A DNA stretch of 64,000 nucleotides from Rhodothalassium salexigens DSM 2132 (GTDB lineage Bacteria > Pseudomonadota > Alphaproteobacteria > Sphingomonadales > Rhodothalassiaceae): the NCBI RefSeq assembly GCF_004341375.1, contig NZ_SLXO01000002.1, positions 310,001 through 374,000 on the forward strand, read 5' to 3'. The position numbers and the translations under genes are program-made. This document shows positions 9,061 through 20,324 of the stretch, piece after piece. Under the pieces are notes generated by a model. That model did not search any database. It was not told the origin of the DNA and saw nothing but the letters and a program-made list of their open reading frames with translations. The first letter of the stretch is position 1. Each line of letters opens with the position of its first letter.

Positions 9061-10749
9061 ATGACCGATACGCTTTCGCTGTGGCTGGCCCAGCTCAACC
9101 CGACGCTCGGCGCGCTCGACGCCAATGTGGCGGCGATCCGCGACGCCCGGGCCCGGGCCGCCAATGCCGGCGCCGACATCGTGTTGACGCCGGAAATGTC
9201 GATCCTTGGCTACCCGCCCGAGGATCTGGTGCTCAAACCCGCGTTCGTCGCGGCGGTCGAAGCCGCCGTCGCCGACCTGGCCCGGGACACCGCCGACGGC
9301 GGGCCTGCGTTGATCGTCGGCGGTTGCCGTCAGGTCGCCGGCGCCGCCGACCACCGGGTGCGCAACAGCGTCTTCGTGCTCGACGCCGGCGGCATCCAGG
9401 CGGTGCGCGACAAGGTGGCACTGCCCAATTATGGCGTCTTCGACGAAAAGCGCGTGTTCGTGCCCGGCCCGCTGCCCGAGCCGGTGACGGTTCGCGGGCT
9501 GCGCCTGGGGCTGATGATCTGCGAGGACATGTGGATCGAGCCGGTGGCCGCCCACCTGGCCGCCCAAGGCGCCGAGATGCTCGCCGTGCCCACCTGCTCG
9601 CCCTACGAGATCGCCAAGATCGACCAGCGCCTGACCCAGGCCCGCGCCCGGGTGGCCGAAACCGGCTTGCCGCTGGTGTTCTGCAACCAGGTGGGCGGCC
9701 AGGACGAACTGGCCTTCGACGGCGCCAGTTTCGCCCTCGACGCCACCGGCCGGCTGGTCGGCCGCCTGCCCGCCTGGGACAGCGCCGACGCGGCGGTGCC
9801 GCTGGCCCGCGACGCCGCCGGCGCCTGGACGCCGCGGCCGGGCGATGTGGCCCAACTGCCCGGCGGGCTCGACGAAATCTACGCCGCCATGGTCACGGGC
9901 CTGCGCGACTATGTGACCAAGGTGGGCTTCCCCGGCGTGCTGGTCGGCCTGTCGGGCGGCATCGACAGCGCGCTGTCGGCCGCCGTGGCGGTCGACGCCC
10001 TGGGGCCTGAGGCGGTGCACACCGTCATGATGCCGTCGCCCTTCACCTCGCGGGCCAGCCTGGAGGACGCGGCCGAGTGCGCGCGCCTGCTCGGCTGCCG
10101 GCTCGACGAGATCCCGATCGGCCCGGCCATGGACGGCTTCGAGCAGATGCTGGCGCCGCTGTTCGAGGGCCGGGCCGCCGACACCACCGAAGAGAACATC
10201 CAGTCGCGCATTCGCGGCGTGATCTTGATGGCGCTGTCCAACAAGCTGGGCTCAATGCTGCTGACCACCGGCAACAAGTCGGAACTGGCGGTCGGCTATG
10301 CCACGCTCTACGGCGACATGGCCGGCGGCTATTCGGTGCTCAAGGACGTCTACAAGACCCAGGTGTTTGCGCTGTGCCGGCACCGCAACAAGGGCCATCC
10401 CCAAGGCGTGCCGGGGCTCAAGGGCCCGCAAGGCCCGGTGATGCCCGAGCGGGTGATCACCAAGCCGCCCTCGGCCGAGTTGCGCGCCGACCAGAAGGAC
10501 GAAGACAGCCTGCCGCCCTATGAGGTGCTGGACGCGATCCTGACCGGCCTGGTCGACACGGAAGCCGGCGGCGAGGACCTGATCGCCCAGGGCTTCGACC
10601 GGGCCACGGTTGCCAAGGTGGAGCATCTGCTCTATGTCGCCGAGTATAAGCGGCGCCAAGCCCCGCCCGGCGTCAAGATCACCCGCCGCAACTTCGGCCG
10701 CGACCGCCGCTACCCCCTCGTCAACCGCTTTCGGACCGCTCGCCCGTGA
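9061..10749 (+). CDS. nadE: Glutamine-dependent NAD+ synthetase
   Basis: Last step of NAD biosynthesis: amidates deamido-NAD+ with ammonia released from glutamine. 562 residues from the ATG at 9061; the frame is open from 9004, but the extra 19 residues do not look like the family. The N-terminal nitrilase domain has the catalytic triad E45 (LTPEMS), K118 (RDKVALPNYG) and C154 (LMICEDMW). The C-terminal synthetase domain has the P-loop VGLSGGIDSALS (298-303), then LTTGNKSELAVGY and YKTQVFALCR. It ends on GTGA, sharing 4 nt with gltX, so the two are probably translated together. Confidence 0.96.
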   Translation: MTDTLSLWLAQLNPTLGALDANVAAIRDARARAANAGADIVLTPEMSILGYPPEDLVLKPAFVAAVEAAVADLARDTADGGPALIVGGCRQVAGAADHRVRNSVFVLDAGGIQAVRDKVALPNYGVFDEKRVFVPGPLPEPVTVRGLRLGLMICEDMWIEPVAAHLAAQGAEMLAVPTCSPYEIAKIDQRLTQARARVAETGLPLVFCNQVGGQDELAFDGASFALDATGRLVGRLPAWDSADAAVPLARDAAGAWTPRPGDVAQLPGGLDEIYAAMVTGLRDYVTKVGFPGVLVGLSGGIDSALSAAVAVDALGPEAVHTVMMPSPFTSRASLEDAAECARLLGCRLDEIPIGPAMDGFEQMLAPLFEGRAADTTEENIQSRIRGVILMALSNKLGSMLLTTGNKSELAVGYATLYGDMAGGYSVLKDVYKTQVFALCRHRNKGHPQGVPGLKGPQGPVMPERVITKPPSAELRADQKDEDSLPPYEVLDAILTGLVDTEAGGEDLIAQGFDRATVAKVEHLLYVAEYKRRQAPPGVKITRRNFGRDRRYPLVNRFRTARP

Positions 10750-12092
10750 CCTCCATTCGTGCTCGTTTCGCCCCGTCGCCCACCGGTTACCTGCATGTGG
10801 GCAATGCCCGCGCCGCCGTGCTGAACTGGCTGTTCTGCCGCCAGGCGGGCGGCGACTTCATCCTGCGCATCGACGACACCGACCTGGAACGCTCCAAGCC
10901 CGAATACACCGCCGCCATCGAGCGCGACCTGACCTGGCTCGGCATCGACTGGGGGCGCCAGGAATACCAGTCCCAGCGCTTCGACCGCTATGGCGAGGCG
11001 GTCGAGCGGCTGAAGGCCGCCGGCCGGCTCTACCCGTGCTACGAGACCGGCGAGGAGTTGGAGGTCAAGCGCAAGATCCAACGCGCCCAGGGCAAGCCGC
11101 CGGTCTATGACCGCGCCGCGCTGGCCTTGTCGGCCGACGACATCGCCCGCCTGGAGGCCGAGGGGCGCCGGCCGCACTGGCGCTTCAAGCTCGACCGCAG
11201 CCAGCCGGTGCGCTTCGACGACCTGATCCGCGGGCCCCAGGAGATCGACCCCAATTCGGTCTCCGACCCGATCCTGATCCGCGCCGACGGCAGCTATCTC
11301 TACACCCTGCCGAGCGTGGTCGACGATATCGAGTTCGCGATCACCCACATCATGCGCGGCGAAGACCATGTGACCAATTCCGGCGTCCAGGTGCAGATCT
11401 TCGAAGCCCTCGGCGCCCAAGCCCCGGCGTTCGCCCACTTCTCGCTGTTGACCGCCAAGGAGGGCCAGGCGTTCTCCAAGCGCGCCGGCGGCACCGGCTC
11501 GCTCGCCGGTCTGCGCGACGCCGGCATCGAGCCCATGGCGCTGATGAGCTTCTTGGCCCGGCTCGGCTCGGCCGACCCGATCGAGCCGTTCATCGACCCC
11601 GACGAGCTGGCGCGCACGTTCGACTTCGCGCGCTTCGGCAAGGCGCCGGCCAAGGTCGACCTGGACGAACTGGACACGCTGAACCACAAGGTGGTGCGCC
11701 GCCTGCCCTTCGCCGCGGTCCGCCATCGCCCGGAACTCGCCGGCGTCGACGCAGAGCTGTTCGCCGCCGCCCAGCCCAATCTCGACACCCTGGCCGATCT
11801 GGCCGAGTGGCGGGCCATCGTCGACGGCCCGGTGACGCCCGAGATCGCGCCCGAGGACGCCGACTATCTGGCCGAGGCGGCGGGCATGCTGCCGCCCGCG
11901 CCGCTTGACGGCGACAGCTGGGGCGCCTGGACCAAAGCGCTCAAGGACGCCAGCGGACGCAAGGGCAAGCAGTTGTTCATGCCGCTGCGCAAGGCGCTCA
12001 CCGGCCAAGGCCACGGCCCCGACATGGGCGCGCTTCTGCCGCTGATAGGCCGCGACAAGGCGCTGGCCCGCCTGGCCGGCGAGACCGCCTGA
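10746..12092 (+). CDS. gltX: Glutamate--tRNA ligase
   Basis: Class I aminoacyl-tRNA synthetase that charges glutamate onto tRNA. 448 residues, starting at a GTG that overlaps the nadE stop by 4 nt. The HIGH-type motif is in [11 protein letters not shown] (H17-N20); the KMSKS-type motif is the variant QAFSKRAGG (F243-R246). At about 450 residues it matches the shorter of the two GluRS types often found side by side in alphaproteobacterial genomes. A second gltX elsewhere, with different tRNA specificity, is therefore possible but not visible here. cysS follows 32 nt downstream. Confidence 0.95.
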   Translation: MTSIRARFAPSPTGYLHVGNARAAVLNWLFCRQAGGDFILRIDDTDLERSKPEYTAAIERDLTWLGIDWGRQEYQSQRFDRYGEAVERLKAAGRLYPCYETGEELEVKRKIQRAQGKPPVYDRAALALSADDIARLEAEGRRPHWRFKLDRSQPVRFDDLIRGPQEIDPNSVSDPILIRADGSYLYTLPSVVDDIEFAITHIMRGEDHVTNSGVQVQIFEALGAQAPAFAHFSLLTAKEGQAFSKRAGGTGSLAGLRDAGIEPMALMSFLARLGSADPIEPFIDPDELARTFDFARFGKAPAKVDLDELDTLNHKVVRRLPFAAVRHRPELAGVDAELFAAAQPNLDTLADLAEWRAIVDGPVTPEIAPEDADYLAEAAGMLPPAPLDGDSWGAWTKALKDASGRKGKQLFMPLRKALTGQGHGPDMGALLPLIGRDKALARLAGETA

Positions 12093-12124
12093 TCCCCTCG
12101 TTCGCCCCGAAGAGCCCGACGCCC

Positions 12125-13461
<1,337 letters not shown>

Positions 13462-13465
<4 letters not shown>

Positions 13466-14481
13466 GCCGCGTCCTCGTCTTCGTCCTCGCGGCCGACCAG
13501 CGACAGGGCGCGGGCGTCGATGCCCCGGCCGCGCGCCCAGTGCACCAGCGCGTCCTCGCGGCCGTGGGTGACCCACAGCGTCTCGCAGCCGGTCTCCACC
13601 ACCGTGGCGGTCAATTCGTCCCAGTCGGCATGGTCGGAGACGATCAGCGGCAGCTCGGCCAGGCGCTGCTTGGCGCGCTGGCGCACGGTCATCCAACCCG
13701 ACGCGTGAGCGACCACCGGATCGTCGAGCCGGCGCGCCCACCGGTCGCGGGTCGCTGCGGGCGGGGCGAGCACCAATTGACCGCGCAGGCGCGCCTTCGC
13801 GGCCGCCGTGGCGTCGGCGAGCGGGCCCAAGGCCACGCCCCAGTCCTCGTAAAGCCGACACAAGGGCTTGAGCGCGCCGTGCAGGAAGATCTCCCGGTCA
13901 TAGCCGCGCGCACGCAGCTCGGCGATCAAGCGCTGCGCCTTGCCGAGCGCATAGACGCCGAGCAGATGGCTGCGCTCGGGGAAGCGCGCCATGGAGGCGA
14001 ACAGCTTGTCCAATTCGCGCCCGATCGGCGGGTGGCGGAACACCGGCAGGGCGAAGGTGGCCTCGGTGACGAACAGGTCGCAGGCGACCGGCTCGAACGC
14101 CGCGCAGGTGGGGTCGGCGCGGCGCTTATAGTCGCCCGAGACCACCGCGCGCCGGCCGCCATAATCCAGCACCACCTGCGCCGAGCCGAGCACATGTCCC
14201 GCCGGGCGCAGGGTCAGATCGACCCCACCCAGCCGCTGGGGAACGCCATAGGCCGCGTCCTCGAACCGGCCGGCGGCCTGAGCGCCATAGCGCGCGCGCA
14301 TGATCGCCGCGGTCGCCGGCGTCGTCAGAACCGCGCCATGGCCGGGCCGGGCGTGGTCGCCATGGCCGTGGGTGATCACCGCGCGCGCCTTGGGCCGGGC
14401 CGGGTCGATCCACAGATCCGCCGGCGCCACATAGAGGCCGTCGTCGCGCACCTGGAGCCATTGGGCGTCCGCCTGCGCCAT
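13462..14481 (-). CDS. Ligase-associated DNA exonuclease (metallo-beta-lactamase/beta-CASP type)
   Basis: MBL-fold nuclease of the family named for linkage to an ATP-dependent DNA ligase, helicase and phosphoesterase. 339 residues, with GGGG just upstream of the ATG. The metal motif is THGHGDHA (H38, H40, D42, H43), followed by the expected substrate-domain sequence ([25 protein letters not shown], where GDYK holds the second metal Asp). The sequence [16 protein letters not shown] and a C-terminal SDHADWDEL are typical. It is divergent from the helicase, with 47 bp between starts, and convergent with cysS, overlapping it by 4 nt. The predicted role is DNA end trimming in repair, inferred from the family. 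Confidence 0.9.
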
Positions 14482-14528
14482 CGTTTCCCCTTTGTTCCGG
14501 ACGGACCGATGGTGTAGCAGAAGGGGTC

Positions 14529-17057
14529 ATGACCGTCCAGCCGACCGCCCCCGCCAGCGACGCGACGCCGGCCCTGCCCGAGCCGATTGCCGGCTGGCTG
14601 GCGGCGCGCGGCTGGTCGCTGCACGCCCACCAGCGCGCGCTGCTGGCCACGCCGGGCCACGCGCTCTTGCTGGCGCCCACCGGGGCGGGCAAGACGCTGG
14701 CGGGCTTCCTGCCGTCGCTCAAGGCGTTGATCGAGCGTCCGCGCGACGGCCTGCACACCCTCTATGTGTCGCCCCTGAAGGCGCTGGCCGCCGACGTGGC
14801 GCGCAATATCGAGCGCCCGGTGGCCGAGATGGGCGTGGCGATCCGCGCCGAGACGCGCACCGGCGACACGGCCCAATCGGCCAAGGACCGCCAGCGCCGC
14901 GACCCGCCGCAGATCCTGCTGACCACGCCCGAATCGCTGGCGCTGCTGCTATCGTCGCACGAGGCGGTGCGGCTGTTCGCCGGTCTTGAGCGCATCGTGA
15001 TCGACGAGGTGCACGCCTTCGCGCCCACCAAGCGCGGCCAGTTGTTGAGCCTGGGCCTGGCCCGGCTGGCCCAACTCGCCCCCGCGGCCGCGCGCATCGG
15101 CCTGAGCGCCACGGTGCGCGACGTGGACGCCTATCGCCGCTGGCTCGCCCCGGCCGCCGAGGCCGACCGCGTGGCCCTGGTCAGCGCCCCGCCCGGCCCC
15201 GCCGCCGATATCCAGATGATGGTGCCGCAGGCGCGCATCCCCTGGTCGGGCCACACCGGGCGCCACGCGCTCGCCGCCGTCTACGACCAGATCAAGGCGC
15301 ACCGCACCACGCTGGTGTTCGTCAACACCCGGTCGATCGCCGAACGGGTGTTCCAGGACCTGTGGGCGCTCAACGAGGACGGGCTTGAAATCGCGCTCCA
15401 CCACGGCTCGCTGGCGCGCGACCGGCGGGTCGCGGTGGAGGCGGCGATGGCGCGCGGCGGCCTGCGCGCGGTGGTGTGCACCGCCTCGCTCGACCTGGGC
15501 CTCGACTGGGGCGATGTGGACCTGGTGGTGCAACTGGGCGCGCCCAAGGGGGCCAGCCGGCTGGTCCAGCGCATCGGCCGCGCCAACCACCGCTTCGACC
15601 AGCCGTCCAAGGCGCTGCTGGTGCCCGGCAACCGGTTCGAGTATCTGGAGGCGCAAGCAGCCCTCGACGCGGTGCGCGCCGGCGAGCTGGACGGCGAGCC
15701 GTTCGGCCCCGGCGGGCTCGACGTGCTGGCCCAGCACATCCTGGGCTGTGCGTGCGCAGCGCCCGTGTGCGCCGACGCGCTCTATGACGAGGTTCGCCAG
15801 GCCGCCCCCTATGCCGCGCTGAGCCGCGCCGATTTCGACGACGCCTTCGACTATGTGGTGCGCGGCGGCTATGCCCTGCGCCGCTACAACCAGTATCGCC
15901 GCCTGGTCGAGGACGAGCAGGGCCGCTGGCGTGCACTGGGCCCGAAAGTGGTGCGCCAGTACCGCATGAACGCCGGCACCATCGTCGACGCGCCGATGCT
16001 GGAGGTGAAGTTCAAGAACGGCCGCGTGCTGGGCACGGTGGAGGAATGGTTCGCGCTTGGGCTCAGCCCCGGCGACACCTTCGTGTTCGCGGGCCAGGTG
16101 CTGGCGTTCGAGGCGCTCGACCAGCGCGGGCTGATCGTCACCCGGCCGCGCCGGGGGGCCGAGCCCATGGTGCCGATCTACGCCGGCGCGCGCATGCCGC
16201 TGTCGACCCATCTGGCCGACCGGGTGCGCGCCATGCTGGCCGACCGCGCGGGCTGGCAGCGTTTCGCACCGCCGGTGCGCCAGTGGCTGGCCATGCAGGC
16301 GCGGGTGTCCGACCTGCCGGGGCCGGACGGTCTGTTGGTGGAGACCTTCCCGCGCGGGCTTGGGGAGCGCCGGCGCCACTATCTGGTCGCCTATTGCTTC
16401 GAGGGCCGCAACGCCCACCAGACGCTGGGCATGTTGGTGACCAAGCGGCTCGAACGGCTGGGCCGGCGGCCGATGGGCTTCGTCGCCACCGACTATGTGC
16501 TGGCGGTCTGGTCGCTGGACCCGGTGGCCGAGCCCGCGGCCCTGTTCGCGCCCGACATCCTGGTGCGCGAACTGGCCGACTGGATGGCCGAGACGTCGAT
16601 GCTCAAGCGCACCTTCCGCGAGGTGTCGACGATCGCCGGGCTGATCGACAAGAAACACCCCGGTGCCGAGAAGACCGGCCGGCAGGTGACCTTCAACGCC
16701 GACCTGATCTATGACGTGTTGCGCAAGTACGACCCCGACCATGTGCTGCTGCGCGCCACCTGGGCCGACGCGTCGGGCCGGCTGACCGACCTGGACCGGC
16801 TGCGCGCCCATCTGGAGCGCATTGAGGGCCGTATTCGTCATCGGGCGCTGGGGCGAGTGTCGCCGCTCGCCGTGCCGGTGCTGCTGGAGATCGGCCGCGA
16901 GCAGGTCTCGGGCGCCCATCAAGACGCCCATCTGGTCGACGCCGAGGCGCTGATCGCCGAAGCCACCGAGGGCCTCGACACCCCGGCCGACGGTCCCGAG
17001 ACGGAGCCCGAGACCGGTATCGATCGCAACACGGAGACCGACCCGAATGTGGCGTGA
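14529..17057 (+). CDS. Ligase-associated DEXH-box helicase (Lhr-like)
   Basis: Superfamily 2 DNA helicase of the short Lhr type. 842 residues, with AAGGGG before the ATG. Motif I is LLAPTGAGKT (about 48-56), the Walker B/DEXH box is IDEVHAF (D159-H162), motif III is GLSATVRD, and motif VI is VQRIGRANHR. The Lhr-specific C-terminal part contains winged-helix-like and beta-rich segments (residues about 450-800). The last 40 residues are a Thr/Glu-rich tail that overlaps the start of the phosphoesterase gene by 11 nt. Together with the MBL exonuclease and PdeM it forms three quarters of a known four-gene repair cassette; the ligase is missing here. Confidence 0.92.
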   Translation: MTVQPTAPASDATPALPEPIAGWLAARGWSLHAHQRALLATPGHALLLAPTGAGKTLAGFLPSLKALIERPRDGLHTLYVSPLKALAADVARNIERPVAEMGVAIRAETRTGDTAQSAKDRQRRDPPQILLTTPESLALLLSSHEAVRLFAGLERIVIDEVHAFAPTKRGQLLSLGLARLAQLAPAAARIGLSATVRDVDAYRRWLAPAAEADRVALVSAPPGPAADIQMMVPQARIPWSGHTGRHALAAVYDQIKAHRTTLVFVNTRSIAERVFQDLWALNEDGLEIALHHGSLARDRRVAVEAAMARGGLRAVVCTASLDLGLDWGDVDLVVQLGAPKGASRLVQRIGRANHRFDQPSKALLVPGNRFEYLEAQAALDAVRAGELDGEPFGPGGLDVLAQHILGCACAAPVCADALYDEVRQAAPYAALSRADFDDAFDYVVRGGYALRRYNQYRRLVEDEQGRWRALGPKVVRQYRMNAGTIVDAPMLEVKFKNGRVLGTVEEWFALGLSPGDTFVFAGQVLAFEALDQRGLIVTRPRRGAEPMVPIYAGARMPLSTHLADRVRAMLADRAGWQRFAPPVRQWLAMQARVSDLPGPDGLLVETFPRGLGERRRHYLVAYCFEGRNAHQTLGMLVTKRLERLGRRPMGFVATDYVLAVWSLDPVAEPAALFAPDILVRELADWMAETSMLKRTFREVSTIAGLIDKKHPGAEKTGRQVTFNADLIYDVLRKYDPDHVLLRATWADASGRLTDLDRLRAHLERIEGRIRHRALGRVSPLAVPVLLEIGREQVSGAHQDAHLVDAEALIAEATEGLDTPADGPETEPETGIDRNTETDPNVA

Positions 17058-17805
17058 CGCTTTGAGCCGCCCCGATGCCACCGGCCCGGCGACATCCGAC
17101 GACGGCGCCCGGCGGCGGGCCGGGCCGCCCACCCCCGGCGGCGCCCGGGCGGTCGACTTCGCCGGCGAGCGGCTGCTGGTCTGGCCCGCGGGCGTGGTCA
17201 CCTGGCCGCGCGAAAGCACCCTGTTCGTCGCCGACCTGCACCTGGAGAAGGCCAGTTGGTATGCCAGCCGCGGCCGGCCGCTGCCGCCCTATGACAGCGC
17301 CGAGACGCTGGCCCGGCTCGGCCACTGTCTGGCCGCCCACCGGCCGCGCCGGGTGGTCTGCCTGGGCGACAGCTTCCACGACGCCTGCGCCGCTACCCGC
17401 CTCGGGCCCGCCGAACGCGCATTGCTCGACCGGCTGGTCGCCGACCATGACTGGCACTGGGTGCTGGGCAATCACGACCCCGCCCTGCCCGCAGACCTCG
17501 GCGGCCGGGCCGTCCAGACGCTCGACCTCGCGCCGCTGGTCTGCCGCCACGCCGCCGAGCCCGGCGCGGTGGCCGAGTTGTCCGGCCACTATCACCCCAA
17601 GGTCCGGCTGCGCACGGCGGGCGGAACACGCGCCCACCGCTGCGCGCTGCTGACCCCGGGGCGCCACCTGATCCTGCCCGCCTTCGGCGCGTTCACCGGC
17701 GGGCTCGACGTCACCGACCGGGCGTTCGCGCCGCTGCTGAGCGCCCACAGCATGGCCCTGGCGCTCGGCCGCGCCCGCGTGGTTGCCACAGGTCTGGCGG
17801 GTTAG
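17047..17805 (+). CDS. pdeM: Ligase-associated metallophosphoesterase PdeM
   Basis: Calcineurin-like phosphoesterase of the ligase-associated family, predicted to clean blocked DNA ends before sealing. 252 residues. Metal-binding motifs appear in order: DLHLE (D63, H65), GDSFHD (D108), GNHD (N142-D144) and GHYHPK (H181, H183). Residues 1-35 are a Pro/Arg-rich extension before the conserved AVDFAGERLLVWPAG, so the true start could be further in; the ATG at 17047 is the first available and overlaps the helicase by 11 nt. Its TAG shares TTAG with the convergent threonine ammonia-lyase gene. Confidence 0.9.
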   Translation: MWRDALSRPDATGPATSDDGARRRAGPPTPGGARAVDFAGERLLVWPAGVVTWPRESTLFVADLHLEKASWYASRGRPLPPYDSAETLARLGHCLAAHRPRRVVCLGDSFHDACAATRLGPAERALLDRLVADHDWHWVLGNHDPALPADLGGRAVQTLDLAPLVCRHAAEPGAVAELSGHYHPKVRLRTAGGTRAHRCALLTPGRHLILPAFGAFTGGLDVTDRAFAPLLSAHSMALALGRARVVATGLAG

Positions 17806-18848
17806 TCGCGCTCGGCCAGTATCTCGGCGAACCGGACCGGGTCCACATTGCCGCCCGACAGCACCACCGCGACCGTGCGCCCGGCGGTCTCGACCCGACC
17901 GGCCAGCAGCGCCGCCAACGCCACCGCGCCGCCGGGCTCGACCACCAGCTTGAGATGGCGAAACGCGAAGCGCATGGCGGCGCGCACCTCGGCGTCCGAA
18001 ACCACCAGCCCGCCGGCGCAGATCTGCGCGTTGATCGCGAAGGTGAGCGCGCCCGGCTGCGGCGCCAACAGCGCGTCACAGATCGACCGGGCGGCGGGGT
18101 CCACCCGCTCGCGCGCGCCGCTGGCGAACGAGCGGGCATGGTCGTCGAAGCCCTCGGGCTCGGCGGTATAGACGGCGACGCCCGGCACTGCGGCGACCAG
18201 CGCGGCGGCGGTCCCGGCGGTCAGCCCACCGCCGCTGGCGCAGACGACCGCCGCGTCGAGGGCTGCGCCGCGCGCGGCCGCCTGGTGCGCCAGTTCGCGC
18301 CCGCAGGTGCCCTGGCCGGCGATGATCCACGGGTCGTCGAAGCTCGGCACCAGCACCGCGCCGCGCTCGGCGCTGAGCGCGGCGGCGATCTCTTCGCGGC
18401 TTTCGGTGGCCCGGTCATAGAGCACCAACTCGGCGCCCAGGGCGCGGGTGTTGTCGCGCTTGATGGCCGGCGCGTCGGCGGGCATGACGATGGCCGCCGG
18501 AATGCCCAACAGCCGGGCCGCCAGCGCCACGCCTTGGGCATGGTTGCCCGAAGAGAAGGCGACCACGCCCTGCCGGCGCTCGTCCGCGCTCAACGCCGCC
18601 AGCCGGTTATAGGCGCCGCGAAACTTGAACGAGCCCGAGCGTTGCAGCACCTCTGCCTTGACCAGCACCCGTCCGCCGGCGCGCGCGTTCAAGGCGTCGC
18701 TTTCCACCAGCGGCGTGACCACCGCCTGGCCGGCCAGGCGCTCGGCCGCCCGGTCCACGGCGCGGGCGACGGCGGCCGGCAGGTCGGGCGTGTGGCGGGT
18801 GAACGGCGGCACGGCGGACGGCGTGGGCGGGGCTAAGGGGTCGGTCAT
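17802..18848 (-). CDS. PLP-dependent threonine ammonia-lyase family protein
   Basis: Fold-type II PLP enzyme, most like catabolic threonine/serine dehydratases and threo-3-hydroxyaspartate ammonia-lyases, converting the hydroxy-amino acid to a keto acid plus ammonia. 348 residues from the ATG at 18848; the longer open frame upstream is the antisense shadow of the TPR gene. The Schiff-base lysine is K75 in SGSFKFRGAY, the substrate loop is SSGNHAQG (99-106), and the phosphate-binding glycines are CASGGGLTAG. There is no C-terminal ACT regulatory domain, so it is not a biosynthetic isoleucine-feedback IlvA. Exact substrate is uncertain. It overlaps pdeM tail to tail by 4 nt. Confidence 0.88.
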   Translation of the reverse strand: MTDPLAPPTPSAVPPFTRHTPDLPAAVARAVDRAAERLAGQAVVTPLVESDALNARAGGRVLVKAEVLQRSGSFKFRGAYNRLAALSADERRQGVVAFSSGNHAQGVALAARLLGIPAAIVMPADAPAIKRDNTRALGAELVLYDRATESREEIAAALSAERGAVLVPSFDDPWIIAGQGTCGRELAHQAAARGAALDAAVVCASGGGLTAGTAAALVAAVPGVAVYTAEPEGFDDHARSFASGARERVDPAARSICDALLAPQPGALTFAINAQICAGGLVVSDAEVRAAMRFAFRHLKLVVEPGGAVALAALLAGRVETAGRTVAVVLSGGNVDPVRFAEILAERD

Positions 18849-19118
18849 GGGCGCGATCTCCGGTTCGGCGGGGCCGTGGGGCGGTGGCTCGCTCCTAGCG
18901 CAGGAACGCCGGCGCCGCCAGGGTCGGCGGCGGCTGGATTGTGCCGCTGCGCCTGGCCGGTGACGCCTGGGGGGCGCCCGGAGCGGGGCGGTGCAAGCGT
19001 GGACGCCGGCCGGGGCGGCATAAGCGGCGCTTGGCGCGACCGGGGCGGCTCGTGTATCAACGCGCCATCGCCGGGCGGCCCAGCCGCCTTGTCTTCCGCG
19101 CCCCGAGACCGGATCGCC

Positions 19119-20192
19119 ATGGCCCGCTTGCCCACCCCCGACGCCGACGCCCAGACCCTGCTCGCCCAGGCCCGCGAGGCCGAGGTGCAAGGCCGCACCA
19201 GCGAAGCGATCCGCCGCTTGCGCAAGCTGGTCGAGGCACGGCCCCAGCACGCCGAGGCGCACTATCGCCTGGGCCGTCTGCTGACCCGCAAGAACCGCTG
19301 GGCCGACGCGCTGTTGCCGCTGCGCAAGGCGGTGGGCACGGCACCGCGCACCGGCCGCTACTGGCTCGCGCTCGCCGACGCCTATCGCATGCTGGGCCAG
19401 GACAAACCCCTGGCCAAGCTGGCCGAGACCGCCGCCGTGGCGGGGCTGGACGCCGATACCGTGCGCGCCCTCGCCCAGCGCGCCGAGGCCGCGCGCACCG
19501 CCGGCGACCCCAAGCCGGTGGTCGACGAGTTGGGCGAAAAATTCCAGGGCCAGGATTGGGTGGGCCTGCGCCAACTGGCCGAGAAAGCGGTCGGCGATTT
19601 TCCGCATCTGGCGCGGCCCTGGTACTATCTGGGCCTCGCCTGTCTGGCGCAGAAACAACTGGACCGCGCCGAAACGGCGTTCGTCCACGCCCTGGACACC
19701 GCGCCCGAGGGCATCGAGGGCCTGAAGGTCAGCCTGGCCATCGTCTATCGTAACCAAGGCCGGATCGACGAAGCCATGGCGACGCTGGCCGAGGTGCTGC
19801 AATCGGGGCGCGCACAACCTCCGGTGGTGTGCGACGCCGCCACCATGCTCGGCAACATCCATGTGGCCGCCGGCCGGCTCTATGAGGCGGCCCAGGCGTT
19901 CCGGCGCGCCGCCACCGCCAACCCGCACTCGGCCCATCATTGGCGCAAACTGGGCCAGGTGCTGCTGGCGCAAGGCCACGGCACCGACGCGGTCCAGGCG
20001 CTGCGACTGGCCGCCGGCCGCGCGCCCGAGGTCCCGGGCATCTGGCTCGAACTGGGCAACGGCCTGTTCGAGGCCGGCCTGTTGGACCAGGCGACCGACG
20101 CCTATGCCACCGCCGCCCGGCTCGCCCCCGACGACGACGCGATCCGCGACCGCCTGGAACTGGCCGCCGCGCTGACCGGGCGCACGATTTGA
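19119..20192 (+). CDS. Tetratricopeptide repeat protein
   Basis: Soluble TPR protein of 357 residues from the ATG at 19119. The frame stays open 81 codons upstream, but that part overlaps the control region of the divergent gene and has no family resemblance. TPR-like helix pairs run the whole length, for example RTSEAIRRLRKLVEARPQHAEAHYRLG near the start, then RPWYYLGLACLAQKQLDRAETAF, then PGIWLELGNGLFEAG towards the end. No signal peptide or enzymatic domain is seen. TPR arrays mediate protein-protein contacts; the partner is unknown. The 270 bp between this gene and the divergent ammonia-lyase must hold both promoters, but I see no convincing element there. Confidence 0.8.
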   Translation: MARLPTPDADAQTLLAQAREAEVQGRTSEAIRRLRKLVEARPQHAEAHYRLGRLLTRKNRWADALLPLRKAVGTAPRTGRYWLALADAYRMLGQDKPLAKLAETAAVAGLDADTVRALAQRAEAARTAGDPKPVVDELGEKFQGQDWVGLRQLAEKAVGDFPHLARPWYYLGLACLAQKQLDRAETAFVHALDTAPEGIEGLKVSLAIVYRNQGRIDEAMATLAEVLQSGRAQPPVVCDAATMLGNIHVAAGRLYEAAQAFRRAATANPHSAHHWRKLGQVLLAQGHGTDAVQALRLAAGRAPEVPGIWLELGNGLFEAGLLDQATDAYATAARLAPDDDAIRDRLELAAALTGRTI

Positions 20193-20253
20193 GTCCCTCG
20201 CCCCGGCCATGCTTACCATAAGGTTTGGCAGGACAAGCTTTTTCAAACTTAAG

Positions 20254-20286
20254 TTGACTGACTTTCCGATTTCGTCAAATTTTAAT
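20254..20286 (+). promoter_or_regulatory. AT-rich leader with candidate promoter before the orphan 154-residue gene
   Basis: About 100 bp (20210-20310) are clearly AT-richer than the rest of the window. TTGACT at 20254-20259 is a good -35; AAATTT at 20277-20282 lies 17 bp downstream, and TTTAAT at 20281-20286 is a better -10 but 21 bp away. The ATG of the following gene has AGAGGGG upstream. The promoter call is tentative. Confidence 0.3.
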
Positions 20287-20324
20287 CCCTAACGGTTTAT
20301 GAATGACCAGAGGGGATCACCACC

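Noticed and set aside
18849-20246. N-terminal extension of the ammonia-lyase frame through the TPR gene
   Set aside because: The frame is open to 20246, but family similarity begins just after the ATG at 18848. The rest is the antisense of the TPR gene.
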